This document shows positions 10,319 through 23,998 of a stretch of DNA of 64,000 bases, piece by piece; the first letter of the stretch is position 1, and every line of letters begins with the position of its first letter. This DNA comes from Paraphaeosphaeria minitans (Eukaryota > Ascomycota > Dothideomycetes > Pleosporales > Didymosphaeriaceae), in the NCBI GenBank assembly GCA_015832175.1, contig WJXW01000013.1, forward strand, positions 744,001 to 808,000. The letters are read 5' to 3'. The position numbers were made by a program, and so were the translations under genes. The notes beneath the pieces are model-generated. The model did not search any database. It was not told the DNA's origin and saw nothing but the letters and a program-made list of their open reading frames with translations.

Positions 10319-12671
10319 CTACAAGGGCAGCGCCTTGTTGAACGTGTACGTCCGACTCGCGCCGCTCATGGTGACCCAGTATGTCAGCGGATCCGTGCCA
10401 ACCTGCTCCTTCGTCGCGCCGGTCGACTGCGCCGGCGTGATGGGAAACGTGACCGGAATCGTGGTACCGCACTTGTTGCCGCCCGCGGTGTAAACTGTCA
10501 CGCTCTCGATGCCCTTGCCGTCCGCGCTGATTTGCCAGGTGAGGCTGGGGCGGCACTGGTCGCGGGTTTGGCGGGCGATGAAGGTTGCGGCGAGGTCGTC
10601 GTGTTTGAGCGTCTTGAAGGGCCAGGTTGTGCTAGAATAGTTAGCAGGTGCAGTGGAATATAGAGAAAGGAAACTACCCACAGGCGCATGATCTCCGCGG
10701 TGACGGTTTCTACCCAAGTCATTAGGAGGGAGAACTGGCCCTTTTGCCCGTTGACAGTGGTTTGGGGGACGTCGTTGACCCGGAGGTTTGCTTGGTGGAA
10801 CATGTAGCTGTGACTTTGGTTAGAACAAGGAGCTACAACAGAGGATGGACTTACGCATCCCAGTGCAGGCCGAAGAGGTTGCGCACGGCCGTGTCGCGTG
10901 CGTTGGCCAATAGGTCATTGAAGGTGCCCTTTCCGCCCGAGGTGTTGATCCATTCCTGTAGAGTGCAGGCCGGAAGATCGCAGTTGTAGTAGATGACTGT
11001 GGCCCATCGCGGCATCACATTGATGCCCGCATAGCCGTTGTTAGCTACAGTGGTGTTCAGAGGCCAGAAACGGTTCACTGTGTTCAGCAGTAACGGTCTC
11101 GTGTTGTCGCCGACGACGTTGACGATACCGTTGTCTTTCCAAGCCTGAAGAGCATCCGCGTTGTGCAGGCCAGTGATGGCAGGAGGAATGATACCCTTCG
11201 GGCTGAAGCGTGCAGCAGCATCTAGTCCGACCTGCTTTAGCCAGGCCTGATTGAACGAGATCTCATTGGAAGTATCCGCGTATGTTGCATTGGTGAGATC
11301 CTCGTGAGTACTATTTAGGTTAGTCAGGGTCAAATGACTCAGGTGCAGTGCTTACAAAGTGTGCGAGATGTGGGCGAAAGCGTCGCGGTTGGATCCATCT
11401 GCAAACCAGTTTAAGAGATCATCAATCTCATTACACTCCAAAGACCACGTATACTTGGTCGGAGTTTTTGGCCAGATGTCCTTGCCCGTACCCGGTGGCT
11501 TGGTGTAATCGGGAGGTCCATCGATCTGATCGGGATATTCAATAGCGGTATTCGGATTGCAAGTGCGCTCGCCTTCGGAAGTGTCTGTTGCAGCCTCGAT
11601 AGCTCCATTTCCGTTGTGCCCGATCTCGACGAAGTATTCGGAGCCTTTTGGCATCTTCGCATTGAGCGTAGTCTGCCAACCGACATGTGTAGTGAGATCG
11701 TCAGGTTTGCAGCGGTATGTTTGGCCAGATGGTGTGTAAAGCGGGGTCTCCAGAAACATGTCGTCCACCTGTGTGCTAAAGTATAGCCTGCGGAAGCCTA
11801 CATAGAGACCTCTTGTGACCCAGTTGATCCATGCATGTTGTAGGTAGTTCGAAGATGGAGCCCAATCCAGCGCAAATGGTAGAAACCATGTCATCTGTTG
11901 GCGCGTGCCAATCTGGTTGATGACACCAGCTGTTCCCGAGTTACTGAACTTGGCGAACTCCCAAGCGATTGAAGAGTTGGTGATTTGTGCTGGGTTGTGG
12001 AAGATGCCCGCGATTGTGACATTCGCGCCCCTGATCAATCCGTCAGTTACACTGCAGCTTCGGGTATTGGAGGCATTGGCATTGACCAGGATCGTAGAAG
12101 ATCCTCAGACTTATGCAAAGTCAGCGCAAGGTGGAACTCACGATTTCAAGCCTGCAGTAGAGAAACCAGTAACGTTGGTGAAGACAACTGGCTCATCCTT
12201 AACATTGCCACCAAGACTCACAACCCCAAAATCGCTTGTGGGGAAAACGTCGAGGCGCACCATGCGCACACCAAAGTTTGTCTGGTAGTTGTAGAGCTGA
12301 TTCCATTGCGCTCTTGTGAGAGCACTGTAGTATTGATCACCGTAGTTGTAGCCAACCTCACTGACTACAACAATACCACCGTAGTTCCCGTGGGTGGCGG
12401 ATGCATTGAGTATCGGTAGACTGCCAATCCCGGCCTGGGGGATAGTGATTACTTCGAACGGAATCCCATAGCCTTGGAGACCCGACGTGGCACCATTTTG
12501 TGCAGATGTGTCGTCTCGTGCAAGGACAAGGATGGTGCTGGAGATGGTCGCAGCTGAGATAGCCGCTGGAGATCCGTCATCGGGGGCTGTTCCATTCTGC
12601 TGCGCGAACGTGCTCAGAGTGAAGAGAGTACATGTGAGGAGGAACAACGACGCAAAGAATGATGGCGCCAT
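10319..12671 (-). CDS. agd3: Secreted exopolysaccharide deacetylase, Agd3-like (CE18)
   Basis: Agd3 removes acetyl groups from GalNAc units of galactosaminogalactan, making the polymer cationic and adhesive. Five exons: 12671-12142, 12030-11356, 11310-10855, 10807-10682 and 10631-10319 (introns 111, 45, 47, 50 bp), giving 699 aa. A cleavable signal peptide (MAPSFFASLFLLTCTLF, Ala-Gln border) starts the protein. The metal-binding features of this polysaccharide deacetylase fold are visible: an Asp pair in STQVDDMF (about 266-267) and an HxxxH in SHTFTHEDL (about 400-404), the latter created only by joining exons 2 and 3. Several N-glycosylation sequons fit a secreted protein. The C-terminal exons form a beta-rich tail. 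The start is the Met opening the signal peptide; an in-frame Met at 12827 would bury it. The first intron is long and could hide a small exon. The gene is divergent from the giant glycosyltransferase. Confidence 0.92.
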
Positions 12672-14287
12672 TTCGTGAGCAGTGTCAAAGAGCAACAGCG
12701 TGAAGAAACCAAAATTTGGGGCGTTTTGTCGTATTAATAAATCTGGGCTCAGCAGAAGGACCACGGTATCTATTGGGAAATGGCCAGGCCATTGGTCTAA
12801 ATGGAGAATAGAGAAAAATATACGCACAAGCCAGAACTATCGATTCGCAATGCTCAACGGGGTGCCGTTTCCCATTGTAGAACTGGCCTAGATCTATGAC
12901 GCGGCATGGTGAGTATTCGATACGCATCTGGCAGTGTGCACTGCAACCCCAAAGCTACTTTGTTTATGATGGGTAGCGTGAGCAGGAAGCCTGGTGGCGC
13001 TGAGCAGATATAGTTTAACAGGGTTCTTGGCAGGGACACGAGATGGCAGAATCTGGGCCACGTGTGGAGGCACCCTTTAGGTGATATCACCGTATAAGAA
13101 ACGTGACAGCAAGGCATTGCATTGAGTATGCAGGCCGGTAGAACGTGCAGGTGGACGACCGGGAACGTGCCACTGTCTAGGCAGGCTGTGGAAGAGCATT
13201 GCGGAGAGTACCGACTTTCCCAGACAGAGAGAACCGCCATGGGCATGTCCGCTGCAGAGTTCCGCAAAACGGGAGTGCCGTCGGCTGTGGCAGAGGTGAA
13301 GGAGTATTGGAGGCGATGCGTTCCCTACCGAAGAAGTCGTGTGGTCAGCCGCCACGCAAGCTCGTCATTTGGCAATTCGGTAGGTCGTATAGGTCCCTGC
13401 CGTTCATGTCGAGCATACGCCTTGTGTAGCATAGAGTCATTGATAGCATATTGAGTGCATATGGAGAAGGTGGTTAGGCTAAAGGGACGGAGCCGATTCC
13501 CGCGCTAGTTAGAGCAGCATCGTGCACGGATCGGGCGCTAACGCTTCTCCCGTGCCCTTGTTAAGCCTCTGCGCACGGACCAGCTCGTCGCTGGCGTCAC
13601 GCTTCTGCACGTCGTGACTGCACGTCTTCACCGTCCTCGTTGTACTGCCGCCCTGCCCCACTCACAAAACCGGCCGTCGACGATATATTGCAGCTGCACA
13701 CCCTCGCGGCTTGGCTGCCGAAGATGTCCAGTCTCCGTCTGGCAGGGTCCGGCCGAAAGGCTGCGGCTGCGCAAAGTTCCACTATGTCCGTCGTTCACTA
13801 CCCAATATGGCAGCCAAGCTTCGTTTCACGAGCTTCTCGAAGGATGGCAATGCTTCGTTGTTGCAGACCCTGTCTGTCCGGCGCCATACATACGGCAGCA
13901 CGCGGTTGTGCGATTAGCTGACGTTGCTGCTGAACGAGAACTAGGCACAGGACTGCTAGTACATTTCCTGTCTATGGGCATCTACCCGGCTCATGAACGG
14001 CTAACCACAATACCGGCATTTATATGCCACTGACCTATAGAGAGCCATTACGGTAGCGAATCTCTCGCCGACCATTTTTGCTCCGTTGTCCACCACAACA
14101 CCAGTATCGTTTAGCATGAAACATTCATACTCTCTTTAAACATCATGCTTCCTCGTCTTAGCAGACCATAATCCTAATCTAAGTCTCTTGTTTCCTACGT
14201 CTCGGAATCAAGCTTTCGGGTTCACCCCGCTCTGGCGTGGTCATCGCCAAATTTTGCACCTTGCGTTCCTCTACATGACACAGGAAC
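12672..14287. promoter_or_regulatory. Shared divergent upstream region of agd3 and gtb3
   Basis: This 1.6 kb segment separates the start codons of the deacetylase (minus) and the glycosyltransferase (plus), so it must hold both promoters. Frames in it (for example about 13.6-14.0 kb) have no family features and I treat them as chance. Co-regulation through this region is an inference from the divergent layout. I could not assign specific binding sites by eye. Confidence 0.5.
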
Positions 14288-17200
14288 ATGCCAGAAATAC
14301 TCGGCATCACTGCTTTCAAGTCTGGTGTAGAGGTACACGAATGGTGGGAATGGACCCTAGTAGCAATACTCGCTGCGAGCGCCTTGATCGGAATCGTTGC
14401 ACTGGTTTGGACCTCTTATGATAGCATTAAGAAACTCCTCCAGGTGAGTACCAGTATGTTCAGAGAGCCACAAAGCTGACAGTTCTGATCTAGCATGACT
14501 CCGACGAAGAACTTCTACCACAATCGGTCCAAGAGCGGCTACTTGTTCTATCCCATACAGCGCATTGTGTCCGGCCGAAGCAGCCCCTTCCTGCTAAACC
14601 GTCTTCTTTCGGCGTATACCTCGGCTTGCTCAGTGTACCTGTCTTGCAGGAAGAGATACAGATACTGGAAGCATGGGACATGGTAGTTCTTGATCTGGGG
14701 CAGCCAGGTGTCTTGCAGGCAATCAGCGACGAGAGCATCGCTCTGGGTCCACACCTCATTGCTCGGCTAGACCTGTTCAAGGTTCTCCCATTTGTTGCCA
14801 AGGACAATGAAATAGATATGCTGAAAGCGATACATCTTATCTCTCTGTTCCTGAACGATGCCGTACGGCGGCCTGACCAACGGAGGTATTGCACTGGCGT
14901 TCTTGTTTCCGGCTGGCGGGAACGAACCTGTATCCGCGTGCTCAACGCCCTCGCCAAACTTTTCCGTGCTTATGGCCTGGACGTGTACCTCGAAGTTGCT
15001 GGGCCGGAATTCCTAGATGAGGTCAAAAAGCTCGATTTCAAGCTTGTTGCTGGCATGGTAGTACGAAATGGTACGATAATGGAGAATGGGGAACGAAGAG
15101 ATTACTTTGCGATGGATAAGATGAAGACGACTACCAAAGCATTTGTGTCGCAGGCATGCTTGCGACCTTTTCTCACGATGATGTGGGACACCGTGGACGA
15201 CCAGGCCGATCTATCGCACGCTGTCACGAGGAGAGCGCACATGTGGTGCAGCTATCATGGGGCGATTCCATACTTTGCGCGGCGTTGCGCTCTGACGGAC
15301 ATTGCCGAGGTGCGCTCTTGCGCAGAACCGTTAGCTGCGTTCCAATGGCTCAAAGATCGGAGAGTCATGAACGTGCATGAGAAATTTCGGACCACTCGAG
15401 TTGTGAGTTGCGAGTTGCACTTATAGAGATTTGTGGAGCTTTCGTGCTAACAATCCCAGCTATCGTCGGAGTTCTCGAGCATCATTGATGACTACCTTCC
15501 GTTGCAGTCAATATTTCCGCTTCTGGGAACCATCATCTCCGGCTTAGACATTCCCGATGAATCAGATGGCGAAGACAACTCAAGCTCTTCGACACTTACC
15601 GTACAATTTCCAGAGATTGATGAGAATGGGGTTCTTTTGTCCTTGGAACCGACGTCTCCTGCGTCGACAGGATTGAACTGGAGTACCGCTGTGGAGAAAC
15701 GTGTCGCAAACCCGTTATCGTGCTCTTACTCTGGCACAATCTACGGATCTCTAGGCTGCTTTCCCATTGGTTTCGACGCCACTCAGACCGACTTCGATCA
15801 CGTTATTCGGTCACAACAGCGCCTACGAAAGCTCAATCTGCTGAGTAAGCTACCCGCGAAACGGCTGCATGAAGTTGCACAGCAGATTCTCAGCTACAGC
15901 ACTTCATCAAGCCGTTACGTTGACCTGGTTCCCACCGCCCGGGACAACCTTTCCACTTTCGCAAACGCCCTCTTGCGGACGAATGATGAGACCGATGATT
16001 ATCATCAAGTGCGGGTGTTTATTGGACTCGACTCCGGGTTCCATACCCCATCAGGGAGCCAGTTTTGGGCAGTGTGGGAAGCCGAGCAGAGAACTTTCAC
16101 TCAAGTCATTTACCTATCAAAGTCGGTGCAGGACATCGCAGGCGCATTGTTACATACCTACTTGAGCAAGTCGCGCTTTACGAGGTACCAGTGTTTCCTC
16201 TTAGAGTACGGACTGAACGAGCACGAGACTGCTTCTGGTCAAATCAAGAAGCTTCCGCGTCGAATAGGACAGGATCTGTCCCTTTTGTCGTCCTCGGATC
16301 TTCTTCTTTATATGCAGCACCTGCAGCACACAGAATGGGACGAGTCTTGTCCTTTACTCTCAGAAATACGTAACCACTGCCAGGAACTACTTATTGATGT
16401 CCCGACATACCGGCAACTCAAGAAGCTCAGCAACATGGACTACATCAGTGGGGCGATAACAGACGAGCAGCTTGTGCACGCTCGGCTCAAATGGTATCGG
16501 CTTTGTCGCCTGCCTTGCCTGGAGCGGGCAGAGGCATTGACGCTTTTCCGTCACATAGACTCGAACTTTCACAACGCTCTATGGTGGCGCGACCACAAAA
16601 GTCTCGACACCATCACGGCCGCGATCGAAGATTTGACGGCTCGGGAAGATGTCGACTCGGTGACGGATTTCGTTTTGTTCTGTATCTTCTGCACAGCTAG
16701 AAAAGCCGCGTTCGAAGAGGTTTACATTGAGGTTTCGGATCGCAATCCTCTATTCAACCAATACTCTGACCAGAGTGCCGCCTTTGCGGAGCTCTTTGCT
16801 TTAGGCTCTCGGTGCGAGGCTTATTTTGACATCATGCCAAGCGACATCGGTATATTGCTCTCGAAGAAGCACAGAGACTACTACAACGAATCTGGGCACC
16901 AGCCTCCAATGTGGATCTTTAATGCACCATCCTTCGCTTCCGCATACGCTGCAGCCCAAACAGACATAGACCCCGATCAGAAAGCCTCAGTTATGCCCGG
17001 CTACCGTCGTTTCACATTCCTCAGCGTATTCGCCATCCCGGCGCTTGTTGGTGGGTTTAATACCAAAGTTCTTTCTCACACCAGCTGACTGTGGTAGACA
17101 TCTTACTTCTTTCTACGACGGGACACGGACTTTACCTCAGTGCCAAGATGCTGCCGGAAGAATCCAAATATGCTACCTACGCTCTGATGACTTCGCTGTT

Positions 17201-20200
17201 ACTTTCAGGGGCCATCGGAACGTGGATCTCGATTGGTGGCACCTACTACCTGATCTCCATGGCTTTTTCTGCTGCGAACATGTTCGTCTTGACCCGACTG
17301 ATCGGTGGCCTCGCTTTCACCCTTGCTGGCAGCCTCATCGGGTTCATCGTCATATCTTTTATCGATGGCCCTCGGCTCGGGGCAATATACTTCTTCTACT
17401 TGGTCGGTCTCACTTCGTATCTTTCTGTATTGGCCGTGCTCTCCACATATCAGATACCAGGATCTTCATTTCTTAACGGCCGCCGAGTCATCATTGCTGT
17501 GGTCCCCACGCTCATCATCTCGCCTATTCTTACTATCTGGATCGAAGGATACGACATTATCATATATCCTTGTGTCCTATTTGTGTTTGTATCGTTACTT
17601 CTACTGGGTACTCGACACGTCGCAACTCAATGGGTGGCATGGTATCACAACATCAAGACCCTCAATGACTCTGACGTGAAGGATTGGTATGTGCAGATAA
17701 GCGCCAAAAGGCAAGCGCAAACCGGTGGCGACCGCACTCGTACGTTTTCTCGTAGTATGGTTGCTGAAGAAGTACTAATATTGCATTAGTGAAGCGCTTG
17801 AGCAAAGGCCCTAGGACTTCAACGGCTATATCCTCATCCCTTGCGCCGTCTACCGAAACCACGACTGATCCAGCTGAGCTGTTTCATGGTCTGAGCGAGC
17901 CAGCTATTCTCGCCTTGTGTCGCACCGAGCTCTACAATGCTGTGATAAAAGAAAAGAAACGCCATTTCTGGACCAGGCCTACCGAGGACACGTTTGTCAG
18001 ACAGCTCGCGGGGTGCTGGGAGTCAACCCTCTTCTTACTGGATTGGTATTGTCGACTCACGGACACAAAACGTCCAATTCCCTTCAGCTCCACTTGGAAT
18101 CTCGAGACGCAGGTCGCTCTGGAGAGTATGCAACAGTCACAGAAAGGAATACGCATGCACAACTCATTCATTCACTGGCGGAATGCTGGCGATGAAATAG
18201 GCTGTGGTATCCTATACTTCCTTACGGCGCTTATGGATCGCTGGCTCGATCTGCTCAACGGCGTGCCAACCTACTATGGATACCTTCCAGCGTTGAACGA
18301 GACACTTCGGCTATCTGTAGGCTTTGGGCTAGCGTACTATTTGATTGGTGCCGTACTTCTCGATTACAAAGCCCAACATTTGCATCAGCTATCGGAACAG
18401 ATGGCGCCGGTATCGATCGAGAACGTTTCCTATGTACGGAAGGCCAAATCCAACGATATGATATTTCGGCGGCATCTTTACTGGAACACGCTTTGTCACT
18501 TTATCGGCGTGCACGTTTGGGCTTTGGCAATAAGCACTGCACTGGTCTGGATCTTCAACAGCTCTCCCCTTGGCACAATCATGTTCTTGGCATACGTGGG
18601 AGCATACAGCGGACTGTTGCTATACCAGTACAACAAAATATTCTCCGGACCACATGCCATAATGCCTCTCCTATGCGCGGTTATTCTTGGATTCATCCTC
18701 GGAAGCCTCCTCAGGAAAGCGCATCCAAACTACCAGTACAACAACGTAATTGCCTTAGCTGCAGCGACGTGGACTGCAGCTCTTCTTTCCTTCAGCACAG
18801 CCAAGCTCGGTCTTCCAGAAGCCTTTGACATCAAAAGGTTGATATCTGAGAAGCTAGAAAGATTCCAACGCCGACCAAAGCTTCCCAATGACTCATCTGA
18901 CTCTGTGCACATTCTTGGTCTTCCCTCTCGGTATCGTATCCACTGGTCAAGCGCAGAAAAGTTCCATGCATACAATGGGACTGGTGTGAATGCTGAATGG
19001 AGTCAGAGCGAGCTTCAAGCGTTTGCTGACAAACTTCGTGCTGCTCCAAAAGAGGATCGCTTCAGAGTTCTGCCATATGGTCATCCTGGGGATCAGGTTA
19101 CCGTGATATTGCTATCGTGCACGCATGAGTCACTCTCGCGGCTCGCGTTGCAAGCATATCCCACAATGCCTTTTCTTGTCCAAAGGACCGTACTAGCATG
19201 GCAAAATGGACTGATAAAAGTTTTCATCGTCCCTATGCAGTCAGTCACGGACGACAAGACTGATCTTCGAGCCATCTCGCAATACTCAGACGGCCGTCTG
19301 ACCTTGTTCGTTGCTTCGGATGCCAAAGGAACCACGTCCGGAGAGATGAACATCAACAGTAACTCTCGTGTAATCGCGGAGACATTGCTACATGCCTGTG
19401 CTGAGACCATGTTTGGTATGCCACACCATCAAGCCGATATTACCGAGTCAATGCTGGTGTGTCGGCCCGCGGGCGATGAACCGTACGTCGTCTCCGAATG
19501 CAGCAAACGCTCGATGCCTTCTAAGACGAACGGTCCTGAAGCCATAGCGTTTCAGACCCTTTGTAGGAAAGAGCTGCTATGTAACCTTTGTCTTGGATAC
19601 GACCCTGACACACAGTGGGATGTTCTGCCTCTCGACATACGAAGAATGTTTCTGCGACGATGCCTTGGGGCTCGCGGGCCATACACCAACACTGAGATGG
19701 CATGGATTCTCTCCAACGTTGAAGCGGAAGAGGCTTGTACAATACTGTCCCGACTGGCAAGATATGATCTCGGGGCGTTCTTGTCCGTGCACAAGTATAA
19801 TTACTTCAGAAACCGTGGCGACCAAGCCCTCAGCGAAAAGGAGTACCGGCAAATTACTGCTGACATCCAAGAGACTCACCATCCCATTCTCAACCGCTCC
19901 ACAACCATGATATTGAGTTATTACACCGCACGGATCAAAGCACCTTTCGAACATGTATATCACTTGATTGGTACTTGGATCAAGTTCTTCGTATTGGCAA
20001 CCATGGCTGACCCTGAGTATCAACGCGAGTTGAACTGCGCATTGGGCAGAACACCGAGGTTCATAGCGAAGCCAGCAACCTTCGTACTTACAGGACTCTG
20101 GATATACAGTCGAGCGGCGATGTCGATTGCGCTTCCCTTCTTCCTCTACCACAATCGAAAAGATATCTCCGACCTCGCTAGCACTGTGAAAGGGAGCCTT

Positions 20201-23200
20201 GTGTCCCAGAAAAAAGACAGGCTTGTTATTCGCAGCTATGGAGAGACAGAAACGGCATTCTTCCATCCTCTGGATGGCCATGGCTTCAAGCTCGTCTTCT
20301 ATCAAGGCAGTTGGAAGCAGGAGCCAACTTGGAATCACACACGTGTCTCAGAATACGGCAAAGACATGCGTATCACCAATCGTAAAGAGTACAAAAATGG
20401 CAATGTTACCAATGAGTTCACCTACGAGTACCCGAGAAGACCAGTGTCTCGATTCGGAAGAATCACAAAGCTCCACAGCACTAGGCTACCACTCGCCCGA
20501 ACCTGTCTTCAGGGCAGCGATGACAGTGCCAAGGTGCAGTACAATGCGAAGGGCCACATTGAGTCCGGAAGCTACATGCAACATGGCAACTTGGTCCGCT
20601 TCAAGTACCATTACCGGAAGAATGCGAAGTACGACGACGAGTTGCTTAGAGCCGAATTCGTGCTTCCGCACATGTCCGTCAATGTCAGTTGGTGTGCGCC
20701 GCCGGTACGTCATGCAGAGAAGATGGAGCGATGGATTCCGACACCTCGGGTTCATGAGGCGGTTTTTGTGCAGGGGGCCGACGTCTACGAGTGTTCTTGG
20801 TTGTACGATCACAAGTTTCACCCAGTTATCTCAACGAAGCTCAACGGAGAGACTGTAGACACGCCCGATATGATACGTCACGACTGGTTAGGCGTCTTGA
20901 AGAAACCGACGCGCTGCACCTTCATGGACGAGAATCCCCTCTTGGACTTCAATACCCCAACGTCAAGCTTCATGAGCCGCTTCTTTCGAACCAACATCAA
21001 ACGACAAGAGATATCTACTTCCCGAGCACGCTCGCAGCTCTGGAAAGCATGGAAGAAGCGACTTGACCTTGACGGTGTGGTTGTTCGCTTCGTGGACGAG
21101 GAGCTTGTTCGTAAGGCATCGCTTTTACGGCCTTACTGGCGTCGGCGTGATCGTGGAAGCCTCATGAAAGCTGAAGATTACTTGGCACTACATGCAGATG
21201 CGATCATGGCAAGTGCAGATCTCACCAGCGACATCAGTGCCTGGACACCCCTTGCTATTCGGATGAGCGACCTCTTCAGCTTTGGACAGGGTGGTGACGC
21301 AGTCATCTTCACGCGCACAAAAACGCTCCAGCAAGATACAGAGAACAATCTTCATGTCATTGCGGTTGATACGGGTACGTGGCCTAATGAGGGTGGCGGC
21401 GTGTCGGCTTGTCGTCGCGACTTGATCAACAATCTTCGCACCATCAAGTGGCACATGGTGGTTGAGTCTGCCAACGATTTTGGTCTTCCGAAGCACCAGA
21501 CGGAAGAGAACGTCGAGTCCCTAAAGATCATCCCACTTTGGGGCCTCGACTTCCTTCACCCTTCACACGGCATGTTCACGAACAAACTGGATAGCGAAGT
21601 TGACCATCTGGTCAAGGACGCAACAATCAATGATATCAAAGTGAACTTCATTCCAACGTTGACTGCGCTGGTCCGCGGAGCGCGCTCGGTCAACATGACT
21701 GCAGCAGATGTCAAGCAAGCTACGCGAGCGCTGGTCAATCTCAATACTTATTTCGAGGATTCCCGCCATTGGAAGGAGGTGTGGACAAGCGAGATTGTCA
21801 AGGACACTTGGAGGAAGCTGTGGCTAGCGGACGACATGCCGAACGCGCAGCCACCGTCCGAGTGGTTTCGCACCGAGCTGCCTACGCTTGGGCACCTCGA
21901 TACTGCTCTGGAGCTGTGGTTCAGATGTAAAGATATAACCATCGCCCCTTGAGAGGCTTTGTGCTGACCATGCCAGATCTTTTCATCTTTTCTATTCCTA
22001 TTCCTGACAAGATCCCAAGCGTTTTCCAGGCCTCGCATCACAGCGTGTCAGCGTCCTACGGAATCGTTTGCAAGCTGAAGAGGAACTGTACCCTTCAGAT
22101 CTGGGATCACGCCATCTCTTGGCGTGAGACGAACCTCTACCTCTCCTCCGCTATGTGTACTTTGCCGCCATTCATCCGAAACTCCCTGCTTGGCTTGATG
22201 AAATTGACATCGTGTTTGATACTGCATCACGCTGATCAGATTCTCCCATGTGCAGGTAAGTTGTGTCCACGGAATCACCAGATATCTGCTAACCTGTCTA
22301 GACTTCTTCAATCCTGGTTGGGAAGTTGAGATCGGCTCTTCGAAGGGTCAACTGACCCACCGAAATGTCTTCCGACGGAAGGTCGATCCGATCGTAAACG
22401 GCATACCCGATATGACCAAGTTCGCTCCTGTGACCGAAATCAAAACGAAATCACCCACTGTTACCATGCTCTCCCACGTGTGGTTCGCAAAAGACATCAA
22501 GAACGCACTCCTTGCCGCCGACATCATCTCCAACGAATGGGGCTTCAAGGACTACAAACTCGACATATACGGGGCACTGAACAAATCGCCAGTTTACTCA
22601 TCAGAATGTCAAGAGATCCTTGCTTGCAAAGGTCTCGGGGAGAGTTGTACTCTTAGAGGAACTGCAGACCCCGCCATGGTCCTGGCCAATAGCTGGCTCT
22701 TCCTAAACTCCTCCGTCTCCGAAGGTCTGCCTCTGGCTCTCGGCGAAGCTGCACTGACCGGCGCACCTGTTGTCTGTACAGATGTCGGTGCTTCCCTACG
22801 CGTGCTCACTGATCCCGATGACGGCAAGCGCTATAGCGAGGTTGTTGCACCAAACGACGCATACGGACTCGCACGTGCACAGATCAACCTCCTCGCTATG
22901 CTCGACGAGTGGGCGCAATATGCAGAGGACCCCCCAGACGAACCGGCGCCAATTCTACCACATAAACCAACACCCCAAGATGTGGAGATCATCACCCGCC
23001 GCATGTACGAGAAGACCGAACAGCGCCGCAAACTCGGCATGATGGCCCGCACGATTGTGCAGAAGTCTTTCGGCGGCGAGCGCTATCTCCGCGAACACGA
23101 GCAGATGCTTTGGATAGGAAAAGCCTGCTATGAGATGCTCGGTCTCGAGAAGCGCATTCCTCCCCCGCCGAAGCATCCCGGCCGCATGCTCTCGCTCAAG

Positions 23201-23800
23201 CGCAAGTCCCGCCAACCCCCGTACACCGACACTGCCTCAAGCAACGCCATCGACCCCCAGCTCGAGAAAATGCAACACCCCCGGCCTCCGCTCGCACGCC
23301 AATTCTCCGCCGCGACGTCGTTCTCGTCCGTCTACATCGACGAGCCCGTCGGTCCCTCGGACGCCATCTATCGCGAAGAACTTTGGGGCCCCGTCACGCC
23401 GGAGTCATCGTTCTACCCCAGATCCGACGTCTCCGCCAAAGAATCTAACTTCAACAATGCCTCGCACATTTCACTTCCGTCACGCACCTACGTGCGGACA
23501 CAAGCGTCGAACGCTTGGCCTGCGAGCTCCTCCATCGCTGTTGGGAAACGGCCTGTGCAGTACGGCTATGGCTATGGGCACGCAGGCGGCTTCAAACATG
23601 TTCCTGCCGCGGTGCCAAGGATGGATCCGCGGAGGAGCGCGCTGATGAGGCAGAGTATGGTGGGTGGAAGTGCTAGGAGCAGTGTCCGGACGAGAAGTTA
23701 TCTCAACGAGGTTGAGGTAGCGGAGTATCCGATGGAAGGGTACGGAAATATGGTTGAGGTCAACGGAGGTGCTGGGGTGGAGCTTGGGGAAAGAATGTGA
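14288..23800 (+). CDS. gtb3: Giant multi-domain membrane glycosyltransferase, Gtb3/Gt4c-like (GT4)
   Basis: Putative galactosaminogalactan synthase. Seven exons: 14288-14443, 14494-15402, 15460-17050, 17098-17739, 17790-21926, 21977-22255 and 22302-23800, with 46-57 bp introns; 3,070 aa. A single transmembrane helix lies near residues 20-42, followed by a long cytosolic region. A polytopic block (about 887-1075, TVVDILLLSTTGHGLYLSAK onward) has roughly six to seven helices. More helices lie near 1280, 1337-1435 and 1830-1890. A GT4 domain begins near 2290 with GTWPNEGGGVSACRRDL and ends with the EX7E motif in SEGLPLALGEAALTGAP near 2711. The C-terminal 250 residues are Pro/Ser/Arg-rich and probably disordered. 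The GT4 part resembles the bacterial PelF type; whether the helical blocks correspond to PelG/PelE-like export parts is inference. Splice choice at 17051/17097 was set by frame and the CTGAC branch site. Confidence 0.9.
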
Positions 23801-23998
23801 CACAATAGGACGATGGGGACAAGAGGAACGGAGCGATATGGGGATCGGGCGTTTTGGTTATTTGTGAAACATGTGTGTTTGTTTTGCATTTTGGGTGTTG
23901 GGAATAGGGGTCACACTCATTCGCTTATCTGGGGTCGCATTGATTGAGGGGATGGCGTTTCAGTCTGGGGAAATCTGTCATAATGGCACTCCGAATGC

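Noticed and set aside
11311..11355. Separate genes for the deacetylase pieces
   Set aside because: Joining the pieces with ordinary introns restores HTFTH and keeps one frame through five exons.
13597..14033. Overlapping frames in the agd3-gtb3 promoter
   Set aside because: Frames on both strands are equally good and show no family motif or splice chain.
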